Source: Steinernema hermaphroditum (Eukaryota; Nematoda; Chromadorea; Rhabditida; Steinernematidae). Taken from it: 64,000 nt of DNA. How positions within the stretch are numbered: position 1 is the stretch's first letter; each line of letters opens with the position of its first letter. The stretch covers positions 11,098,001 to 11,162,000 of the forward strand of contig CM059621.1 in the NCBI GenBank assembly GCA_030435675.1. The letters run 5' to 3'. Under the pieces are notes generated by a model. That model was given only the letters and a program-made list of their open reading frames with translations, was not told where the DNA came from and did not search any database. Below, in pieces: positions 35,454 through 44,201 of this stretch. A program made the translations under genes and the position numbers.

Positions 35454-36458
35454 GCCCTCCCTGATAGCCCTCCCACCCTGAGGTTTTTCACGGTATGTTT
35501 GGGCTCTATGTTTGGTTATTTAGATCCGTTCGACAGCATCAAACTCGCTTTGTGCTCCTTCATTAATTCAAGTATCGCTGATCGTCTCATCGCCACTATC
35601 CGAGCCTCCCGCGAACAATCAACTCTGGCTCGTTATGAGGCGTCGGTCAACAAGTTCTGCAACTGGAGACAGCAAGGAACTACTCCTCCGACTACAGAAG
35701 AAGTCTTGGCATTCCTTGGCCAGTTATTTTGTTCAACCTCTTCCATGTCTGTGGTCCAGTCAGCCGCCGCTGCCATCAAGTGGCACCTGAAGTTTTTGCC
35801 TGGCAACAACCCAGTTGAGTCTGTCTGGATTCGTGCTTTCTTGGAGGGTCTCCGGCGTCAAGCGCCGCCAGTTCAACACCGCCAGAAGGTAACCGAGGCT
35901 GAGATCCGTCTAATTGCAGGATGGGAATCGACAGCCGTCAAGGATCGCCGTATGATCGCCTACTTGTGCCTCCTGTTCGCAGGGTGCCTCCGCCCATCTG
36001 AAGGCCTGCGACTCTTGAGGAAGGACCTCGTCTTCTCGACTTCCGAAGTGACTATCCGCATTGAGAAGGACAAGACTCGCAAGGAAGGACCACCCCGCAT
36101 TACGCCAATTCGGAAGTCATCATCCTCATTTTGTGCGTTGAAGATCCTACAGGACTGGCTATGCGTGGCTCCAACGTCCCAGTTCGTCTTCCCGAACCTC
36201 AAGAACCCGAAGGCCGCTTTCTCTTACGATGCAGCGAGGAAGGAACTAGCCCGACTCGCAAATGTGCTTGGATTCCGCAAGGACCTGACTCTGCATGGAT
36301 TCCGTGGTGGATCCGCGACAGCCGCAATCGCCAACGGTGCTCCCATCGACGAAGTGATGAGGTTCGGCGGATGGAAACGTCAAGCCACCTTGGATGCCTA
36401 CGTCGAAGTCTCGGCCACAACTGTGCCTACCGCGTCTGCCTCCTTCGATTTCCTCTAG
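35433..36458 (+). CDS. PAT tyrosine recombinase, up to 341 aa
   Basis: Integrase of the element, expected to insert a circular DNA intermediate by strand exchange. The frame opens at 35433 inside A2; a later Met such as 35508 (MFGYLDPFDS) may be the real start. An N-terminal core-binding (SAM-like) region is followed by the catalytic domain. The catalytic residues are visible: Arg in AGCLRPSEGLRL, His-x-x-Arg in LHGFRGGSATAA, Trp in RFGGWKRQ and the nucleophilic Tyr in LDAYVEV. Length and order agree with PAT/Ngaro recombinases. No stop or frameshift interrupts it, in contrast to the polymerase gene. It ends 100 bp before B2. Confidence 0.92.
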   Translation: MFKLRLIALPDSPPTLRFFTVCLGSMFGYLDPFDSIKLALCSFINSSIADRLIATIRASREQSTLARYEASVNKFCNWRQQGTTPPTTEEVLAFLGQLFCSTSSMSVVQSAAAAIKWHLKFLPGNNPVESVWIRAFLEGLRRQAPPVQHRQKVTEAEIRLIAGWESTAVKDRRMIAYLCLLFAGCLRPSEGLRLLRKDLVFSTSEVTIRIEKDKTRKEGPPRITPIRKSSSSFCALKILQDWLCVAPTSQFVFPNLKNPKAAFSYDAARKELARLANVLGFRKDLTLHGFRGGSATAAIANGAPIDEVMRFGGWKRQATLDAYVEVSATTVPTASASFDFL

Positions 36459-36558
36459 TGCTTATGTTGTAGATGGACGTCACCCACTTTGTGTGTTGTT
36501 CTGTTGATACGTGTTACCGTTGTTCCGTTGTTTCCCGTATCATTGTTAATTTACCGAG

Positions 36559-36694
36559 TGAGCTGCATAAAGCATCCCTATTGTTATAAGAGGCGTTGTA
36601 TTTGGTAGGAGGGTGGATTAAGGGACAGTGGTCTTCTACGCGAAGATGAAATGTACTTTTTCGCGTAGAAGTGCGAAGCACTTCGGAGCGGAAA
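36559..36694 (+). repeat. PAT split repeat B2, 136 bp
   Basis: Right terminal repeat, identical to B1, including the 12-bp hairpin. Ends in AAA at the junction with host DNA. Confidence 0.95.
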
Positions 36695-37250
36695 ATGTGA
36701 ATTTTTTCCGAAGATTGATGTAACGTGTGAGGAAAAAGTGTAATTTCCCCAGGGGAGGGATTTGTTCTACATTTTTTACTGCATTTTTTCGAAACTGAAA
36801 ACTTCGAAACTCGCTTAAAATATAGTGGGCATGTACCTTAATCTGAAAATTGCATTCTATTCAGATTTGGTTTGCTTCACCGATCTGCCGATTCACCTTC
36901 AACTTGGGACACCCTGTAGAATGTAGGCTATCTTTGCTAACCATCTCCGACCGCTTAAAATTATTTTGCTAGACATGTCTCGGAAACGGGTCTCTTTGAG
37001 ACTGCTTGCATTGTGCAGAGCTCACTTTAGACGTCTGAGGGTATGAGGGATTGGTCGCAGTGAGAGCGACTCGAATGGTCTGTAGGCCTGTATATCAGAG
37101 CATTCTTCGAAGCTCTTCTTCCGTAAAATGGCTTCCGTCGAGGTGTCTACCGTATGTATAATTATGCTCCTGTTTCCTTTCAGAGATTCAGCGCTTTGCG
37201 ATCTATGACTGCAAAACAAAGGATTCAGAAAAGTGTTTTAGGTACACAGT
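36695..37250. other. Spacer right of the PAT element
   Basis: AT-rich host DNA, no gene seen. A stretch at 36904-36918 (TTGGGACACCCTGTA) resembles the outer end of a mariner-type inverted repeat, but no partner was found. Confidence 0.4.
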
Positions 37251-37256
37251 TTTATT
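37251..37256 (-). terminator. Poly(A) signal of the first small membrane gene
   Basis: AATAAA on the minus strand about 95 nt after the stop codon at 37350. Confidence 0.5.
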
Positions 37257-37349
37257 CGAGTCAATAGCGAGAAACAGTTACCGTATATATTACGAGATTA
37301 AAGAGCTAGGGAAAAGGTAAGAATGTATCCGCAGTGGAATCCTGTAAGG

Positions 37350-38136
37350 TCAGAGGACGTAGCTTAGCTTCTGCCGATCGGCTTCTTCCTTCGCGTAGGT
37401 GGAGGCGTAGCCGCCGCGACGGATCTGTGCCATCGAGTGCGGTCCCAAGCGGATGTTTAGCGGCTGTCCTATCTGAAAAGGGTTAGATCAAAAAAGCTCC
37501 GTGTTCCGTTTTTGTAGTTCGGCCACCTCAAAGATAAAGTAGACGTTGTAATTGGGTAAATAAAGTAGACGTTGTAATTGCAAGGAAAAGAAAAAGGCAT
37601 CTTTGGGATGTTTACAGGAGCTGTGGTCACCCGAACTTCATCTAAAATGCTTTCTTCTTTTCACAAATGACCGTACTTCAATCGATGCTTTCTATATTTT
37701 CGAAGGGAGTGGAAATCTCTCAGCAATTCGTCCAAACAAAGCCACTTACTGTTGGCGCACTACTGAACGCCGAGATCCGCCAACTCAGGGCTATCTTTAG
37801 AGATGCTCCGTTTTTCTTCCATTATTAATGATTTCCCACAAGACCTCTAAAATTCGCTTTTCTCCGCTCGCAACTCTAAATCACACTGGCTCGCTTTCCA
37901 CCTTACACTAAGATTGATTACGTGACAAGTGGAAAGTTGTCACTTCCTCCAGATCTCAGAAGAGGAGAAATTCCAGAAGGCCGGCTTACCTTCTCGAAGA
38001 CCGTGAGGTCGTCCTTGGTGGTGATGCAGAGCCAGTTGATGACTGTAAACGAGATGAGGAAGACGACGATGGCGAAGACGACCGCCACGAAGAGGGGGGC
38101 GATGTAGTCGAAGAGCTCGAACTCCTGCTTGGGCAT
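37350..38136 (-). CDS. Small single-pass membrane protein A, 89 aa
   Basis: Two exons: 38136-37990 (49 codons) and 37472-37350 (40 codons plus stop), with a 517-nt intron in phase 0. N-terminus MPKQEFELFDYIAP, then one hydrophobic helix (residues 14-36), then a short polar part containing CITTKDDLTVFEK up to the splice. The second exon gives GQPLNIRLGP and a basic, Tyr-containing tail. A closely similar gene lies 1.2 kb further right. No signal-peptide cleavage site is evident, so the helix is probably an anchor. An acceptor-like CTTTCAG ends 5 nt before the ATG, pointing to trans-splicing or a 5' UTR intron. Family not recognised. The paralogy supports it as a real gene despite its size. Confidence 0.72.
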
Positions 38137-39316
38137 CCCTTCTGAAAGAGTACTTCTCGGGGCAACAAATAACTCCTCTCCGGAGGGAACCGCCGATTTT
38201 GAGCGCAATTATAGTAAACAAAGCCGCATATCGCGGCGATCGGGGAGGGACGAAGACAGCTGACCGCGAGACGTGGACTCACCCCGAGGCTCTTCCACCG
38301 CTTTATTTGTCGCCCTCAAAACGGGTACACACAGCCAAGAGTTCTGGCAGGGATCGGATTGCGAGTGCGCCAAAAAAGGTGTCGCGGTAACTTTCGTCAA
38401 AAGAACGACTTGACTTGAGGGTTGCACCGTTTAGGACTGTTTCTGAGGGTGTAACTCTGATGCTCAGATTATCGTAAACAAGGTCTGCTTAAATATTAAT
38501 GGCCTTCAGATTCGCTAGATTCGTGGCCAACATGGCCTTGAAAAGCAAAGAATTAGACCAGAGACCATAGAAGTCAGAAGCTACATTTCCTCATCCTTTC
38601 AAGCAGTAACACTTCCCAATGCTAGTTCCTTCTAAAATCGAAGAGAATCTTATTGGGACGGGTCATCTTGAATGCTCCTTCTGGTGACATCGAAAATTTT
38701 TTTTTCTTCGAACCATAAACGCTCCCTTCATTTTGATAAAATCCTAGAAATATAATGTATAAGCGATTTTTGGTGGCCTTGGACTGGGTGAACGGAAACA
38801 CACGATGTTCATTAGATCATTATGGAGTTGCAGGCAATGTTAAAAATAACGACAAGCACTTCGTACAGTAACCTGTCATTGCTGATGAACTGACTTTCCG
38901 ACTTAATGAAGAGCCTAGGATTAAAACGGCCGCCGGAATTCGAACACAAAAGATATTTCTGTTCTTTCAGGGCTGCTTCTCACACTTTCAGTGATCATCC
39001 ACGCATGAGAGATGTTTCTGACACATAGAAAGGGGCTTTCATCGGATCTTCGCCTACACACTCCTCTGAGAATACAGTCGTGGAAGGGAAGCGCGGCGCA
39101 GAAGAGCTACGTGTGGGGAGTGAGGGCGCACTCACTCCGCCAAAAACGACACAATTATGGTCCGTGTTATGCAGGTGCTCCAAAACTGGTTGGAGGACGG
39201 TCGACGGCAATGTCGCTTTCCACAAAACAGCGATGTTTTGGAACGGAGTCGATGGTCGGAAGTCGGTGGAGGACCTTGGAGTCGCTCTTTCGAGAAAGGT
39301 CAGGTTGGTGGGGAGT
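38137..39316. other. Spacer between the two small membrane genes
   Basis: About 1.2 kb, AT-rich in its middle. It should hold the promoter of protein A and the 3' UTR of protein B. No other gene seen. Confidence 0.4.
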
Positions 39317-39322
39317 TTTATT
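39317..39322 (-). terminator. Poly(A) signal of the second small membrane gene
   Basis: AATAAA on the minus strand about 60 nt after the stop at 39381. Confidence 0.5.
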
Positions 39323-39380
39323 ACAAAGGGAAATGCAGAACTAAAAGTGAAAACAAGAAGAAGACTATACACACAACAGT

Positions 39381-40148
39381 TTAGTTGATGAGCTTCTTTC
39401 CGTCGCTGACGATCTCGTACTCGTCGTGGCCCGTCTTCTTCAGGAACTTCGAGTTCCGCCGACCGAGACGCACGTTGCTTTTCTGGCCCATCTACAATGA
39501 CATATGTGGGAGGATTAACCATAGAGCGCTTTATGGTTTCGGACTTGGAAGCACTTCGGAGCACCCCGTGATCTGTGGCTCTCTTCTGTAGAAAGTGGAA
39601 GAAGTGCACAATCCGAACGGGGTGCGTCGACATCAATTATTTAGAGCGGTGTAAATTTTTATGTGCGAAAAAGAGGAAAAAGAATAAGGCGCCTAAATAA
39701 TTCAGTGGCCCAAAGTTCCATGCCAAGCTTCGCTCAGAATTCAGAAAGTGATTCCTGTCACAAAAGATGGTGTCGATGCCACAAATAGGCGATTTCCAAG
39801 AGAGAGAATAGGGCGAAGTGTCTAAAGTTTTGCGGAATTGAAAAATTTGCGGAATTCTAAAGTCTTTTCGAATCTCCGTTTCTTCATCCGCGATGAAAGT
39901 CTATCTCTCGAACTGCTCTCTAATTCGAAGTGACAGTCCGTTTTTTGAATCCCCCGGAGAGTCCTAAAGGCGGAACGCCCGACTTTAGGAGGTGAACGCA
40001 CCTTTTCGAAGACGGTGATGTCGTCGCCCTTGTTGATGCACCAGAAGTTGATGATGAAGAATGAGATCACGAAGACGATAACGGCGAAGACGGCGGCTAC
40101 GATGACGGGCGCCACCATGTCGATCGCTCCGAAGTCCTGTTTCGGCAT
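39381..40148 (-). CDS. Small single-pass membrane protein B, 85 aa
   Basis: Two exons: 40148-40002 (49 codons) and 39491-39381 (36 codons plus stop), with a 510-nt intron at exactly the same position and phase as in protein A. N-terminus MPKQDFGAIDMVAP, a hydrophobic helix (APVIVAAVFAVIVFVISFFI), then CINKGDDITVFEK before the splice. The second exon begins MGQKSNVRLGRR and ends in a charged tail (EYEIVSDGKKLIN). The shared pattern MPKQ-[DE]-F, VFA-x-VVF/IVF, DD-[IL]-TVFEK and GQ-x2-N-[IV]-RLG marks A and B as tandem paralogues. The C-terminal tails have diverged completely. Function unknown; a small accessory or adaptor role at a membrane is only a guess. Confidence 0.72.
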
Positions 40149-40783
40149 GTTGGCTCTGACTCTGAAGGCCACTCTTGAGGAATCGGTCTCGCAACAACGC
40201 TAATCGCGGCGGCGCGAAACGACGATTTATGGTCCGTAATCCCGGGAGCAGCGTGCATGTAAATTACGGAAACGACGCGGAATCGAGGACACTTCCCGGA
40301 CGGAGGGAGAAGTAATTAGTTAGGGGAGTCCGCGGCCGAGAACTTGAGGATGAGCTTGGGGACGGACGGAGCAACCGAGGAGGCCAGGCCTAATTGGAGG
40401 GGAAGGATCGCGCAGGGGGCCGCAAAAGCGGCACAGGTGACCTCACGAGTGAGATCGGTTGGGAAATTGTCATGCAGAACAACGGCGATGGGTGCTCCCG
40501 AAACGGGGAAATGCCCATCGAAAGCAGGGCCTTGACAGTTATGCCGTTATGATTCAAGCGGCAGCTGGCTGGTCCAGACTAATTAGGTTAAGTTACGTGC
40601 CTACCTCTTGGCAAACAAGGCTCTTAGAGTAATGAATTAAGTTAAGAGGCGCTTTCGATCTTTGCTCCTTTTTTATTTTCCTTCCTCATAGTAAATTTAT
40701 GGCACCGCAAACGTTGAAAATAGACATAAAACGTAGGAATTTGTACAGATTAGGTGAAATGAGGTCTGAAGCCTTCAGTCTAA

Positions 40784-40969
40784 GCAAAAGAACTTCGGAA
40801 GGCGGATCTCATGTACTACAAGGCGCCCCCTAACTACAATGAGCTCTTCCTCGAACGAAGGGCTCAAGGTGGAGCCAAGCTGAATGGATTAGATGTATCC
40901 ATGGCTACTAAATCGGCGATAATGGAATTCTTAAGTGAGCAGCTTGCAGAGAGACAAACTTCGCACTGA
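40784..40969 (+). pseudogene. Coding-like fragment, possibly a retroelement Gag remnant
   Basis: A 61-codon open stretch follows a stop codon and reads as good protein sequence (KELRKADLMYYKAPPNYNEL, later MATKSAIMEFLSEQLAERQ). After its stop, another frame continues with a basic Arg/Ser-rich stretch (KARKHLDYRRAPSSNFRPSR) to about 41100. This suggests one frame broken by an indel. The composition resembles the end of a retroelement capsid followed by a basic tail, but no zinc knuckle is present. It could also be the last exon of an unrecognised gene. Confidence 0.3.
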
Positions 40970-42190
40970 TCAAAAGCCAGGAAACACTTGGACTACCGGC
41001 GCGCCCCTTCTTCTAATTTTAGACCCTCGCGCAGCTCTAGGTCCCTTCTTCCCCAAATGAAGGCTGACCCAAACCCGAAGTGCAGACGACCTTGAAAGAT
41101 CGTCGAAGTGAAGTGGTCCGACCACGCTGAGTTCGACTCCTTCGAGAGAAGAAGAGACCGTAGGGAAAGAGGTGAACGCCTCCCGGAGATTTCCGGCGCG
41201 CGCTTTAATTATGAAGGGGAAATGGGAAATCGGCTCGTTGCAAATGCAAAGGTTGCAAAGGGGAGCCGGAAGCCGGGGGAAGCGGCGGACGGGTTGTTAG
41301 GCGGTGAGCGCTATATTCGGCGACGCGCCAACCGGTTTGACCCATTCAAACGACAGAATACCGAATGAAACTAAAAGGAGAAGGCTGATCTGTGGTCGGG
41401 GGGCGAATCAGTCGACGCGCGATCGATGAATTGCCGGAAACGGTGAAACTGAGAGCGAGTGGTGCGGGATAATGAGATTCAACATCAAAGGAAGGGGAGA
41501 GATCGATGATCACTGGAGGATGAGTATGGCTAGGGATGAATCTAGGGATGAATCAAAGTGCAAGAACTGGGAAGATCAGAACAATGGCCACTTGTGGTCG
41601 ACTTGTGCCCTCAGTGAACGGGAGAGCGTAAAGGACCAGATTCCATTCGGACTTACTAGGTTTGTGAATAACTAAGAGGTACAATGGTCTGAAGAGGCGG
41701 TCTACGTATATAAGACCTATAGGGTGCCATGATTAAGGAGTTCGGGATGTCCCTTGAACTCTGTCCAGGACATGTCCACCCACACCCATGCATTCTAAAG
41801 CGAGAACCATCGAGGAGACCTTTAGTGGACAAGGACCGCTGCTCCTCTCTGTAAGAAGATGCCAGAGGACCGTACAGTGCCTGGCTCTCCTTCGGACGAC
41901 AGAAGGGCCGCCTGCAGACAATGTTTCGTCGAAAGACGAAGAATGAGATTCGGACACAAAAGGCGATATTTATGCGGCGATCTAAGGCACCAACGATCGG
42001 GGACTGTGCCGGGGGCGGCGCACTTTGGACGCGCAGATGCAAATTGTGGACGCAACGATGACGCTACTTTGCGCCTGACCACAAGCGGTCACGAAAGTGG
42101 CGTTTGAATCTGTGCTTTGTGCTCTATATGAATCGTAAATACTGTTGCAAAAATGAACATGTTCTAAATAAGGACATACAAGAGACGAAA

Positions 42191-42271
42191 AAAGAGAGCA
42201 GGATTCGAACCTACGCGGGCAGACCCCAATTGAGTTGCAGTCAATCCCCTTAGCCACTCGAACACGGGCGC
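42191..42271 (-). tRNA. Degenerate class II (Ser-like) tRNA with GCA anticodon
   Basis: On the minus strand: T arm GTAGG-TTCGAAT-CCTGC (42198-42214), fully paired. Anticodon arm ATTGA-CTGCAAC-TCAAT, perfect 5-bp stem, anticodon GCA (42236-42238), which would read Cys codons. D arm with GAGTGGCTAA loop. A long variable arm (GGGGTCTGCCC) as in tRNA-Ser. The acceptor strands (GCGCCCG and TCTCTTT) do not pair. A run of six T follows directly (A6 at 42188-42193 on the plus strand), overlapping the presumed 3' strand, as a Pol III terminator would. Best read as a tRNA-Ser-derived pseudogene; a functional nematode-specific variable-arm tRNA is less likely without an acceptor stem. Confidence 0.6.
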
Positions 42272-44168
42272 ACTGGGGAAGCCCCAACCACTCACTGCCT
42301 ACACAACAAAGCCGACTCCGAGACTGATCGCTCGCGCCGTCGATCTGCGATCGTTCTTTTGACCGGTCATTTAGCGAATGTCGCGCTGCCGCACCGACGC
42401 TGACTCAACCCGAGCGGTCGCGGCTCACGAGCAAATAGAGGCAGCTTTTGATAAACAGCTTGTTCAGTCGGATTTATCTTTGTTTGGTTTGCAGAGCGTT
42501 TTAAAAGGTGCGGGAAACCCCTCGAGGATCCGACTTCCTGCAGTCGAAAGTCACAAAAAAAATCGATTTTACACAAAAGCCATGGAATTGTGATCTTTGA
42601 AAAGAGGACTACCGCTTTGAAAAGCAGCTGCAAGGCGTATAGGCCGACACGATTGGGTTCAGGCGATCTTTGGTGCATCAGTCCGTCTGGGAGGGTCTGA
42701 CTTGGATTAGTACCCTGGGCGCTCCGGACTTGTCCGTCCTTCCAGAGTCCGCTGGCCTTTCTAAGGAACCAAAGTCTGAGATGAATTTGTATAGAAACTA
42801 CGTTGAATCACGCACTCCCAAATTAGAAATTTCGTCTTAGAAACTACAAGTGGGCACACGCAAGAATCACACGTCATGCAGGGACTGACGGTGGCCCGAA
42901 GGAGCCGATCGCTGCAAAGGGCAGCGGCCGTTTCTGGAAACATAATAATTATAGGAGTGGAAAGAGGCGCTGCAGAACCCCTAATTGAAGTCGGCGAATG
43001 AAGATACCGCAGATCTTAACGACCTTTCCTCGTGAGCTGTAGGGGAGAACTGGTTCCGCCAACTTCAATGTCACAGCCATAACACTTATCTGACTTCTTT
43101 GAAATTCGCTGTCGTTAAATCTTTGCGCTCGGTAGTACGGTAATTTGAGCGAACTTCGGGCAGGTTCTTTTCAAACTCCGGACGCCCATCTCCATCTGCC
43201 GTATGGGAACTCAGTGCTACTTCGGCTCAGTTTCTCGGCTGTTTCACATCAGATACGACAGTGCGCTCCGATGTTTTCAATCACACATATGCGCTCCGGA
43301 TTTCCGTATCGCTATAATGTTTTGGAAAGACGCTGACTGTACTGTTTCTTTTTGTAGTGAATTCATGCGAGGAATACTACGTCGGGTCCAATTTAAAACT
43401 CTAAGCAAGCGCTTTGTGTCACGTGAAGGCGTCTTCCCCGTTCACGTGGACTCCGATTGCACTCGAAAATGAGGATGCGGCGGCAAAATGAGGTTTATGT
43501 TACATACAGTGGGAGGAGAAACCGCCGCAACTCCCAAATCGGGTCCCTAGCCGCTCATCGAAGGCCATTTGGATCCATTCATTGAGCGTTGGAAAATGGC
43601 CTACAGTATCTGCACACACAGCCTGCTCCAATCGGATTAAAATAATAGCAACCTCTCCCACGCGTGCCACGCGTCTATCGACATCACTGAATTTCTTCGA
43701 TCAGTCAAAATAAAGCGAAGATTGTGAATTTTTCTTGTATAGACTTGCAAAAATGGCTAGCGCTTGTGGGAGCTCTGAATCTTCTTCGAATTCTGCTTTA
43801 ATATTCCCTCGTTCGTTCATCCAACAAGGGAGTCCTGTTGGTGGAGTCCGCAACTGAAGGGTTGCTTTGAGATCGGATTATGGACTGACGGCGCAGTCAC
43901 ATGAAGAGGAAGGCCCTTTCACGTGAAATCCCTTTTATGCGAGGATGAGCCTGCAAAAGAGTTTGTGCCAATTGAGGCGAGGGAAAATGTCTCCAAAGTT
44001 GCAAATTCCTATACTTTTAGGGGCTTCGAGATTGGCCGATAGGATTAGTGGTTATTTGAACTTTGTTTTCCTAATCTTTGAAATGTCCTTGCTTACCAAC
44101 ATAATGACTTTATTATAAGCTGTGAGTAAGCCCTTTGCGCTGCAGAGGACAGCTTCTTCTGTACCCTG

Positions 44169-44174
44169 TTTATT
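44169..44174 (-). terminator. Poly(A) signal of the channel gene
   Basis: AATAAA on the minus strand about 28 nt after the stop at 44202; a second copy lies at 44109-44114. Confidence 0.55.
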
Positions 44175-44201
44175 GAATAGAAACTGCAAATAGAACTTTG
44201 A

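Larger units (their letters stand above)
31890..36694 (+). mobile_element. PAT-like tyrosine-recombinase (DIRS-order) retrotransposon, 4805 bp
   Basis: Complete element with split direct repeats A1 (31890-32087), B1 (35123-35258), A2 (35256-35453) and B2 (36559-36694). The A copies match over all 198 bp and the B copies over all 136 bp as far as I can read. B1 and A2 overlap by AAA, and the outer ends also carry AAA. Inside lie a Gag-like gene with a zinc knuckle, a reverse transcriptase-RNase H gene with one frameshift, and a tyrosine recombinase. No LTRs, no DDE integrase and no target-site duplication are seen. This is the known PAT architecture first described in Panagrellus; identity of repeat copies suggests a recent insertion. 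Flanks: GAGTGCA on the left, ATGTGAA on the right. Confidence 0.92.
40149..44168. other. 4 kb sparse region
   Basis: Apart from a coding-like fragment at 40784 and a degenerate tRNA at 42191, nothing supportable was found. GC-rich at 40.2-40.5 and 41.1-41.4 kb, otherwise mixed. Several short frames on both strands show no splice logic. Confidence 0.45.
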
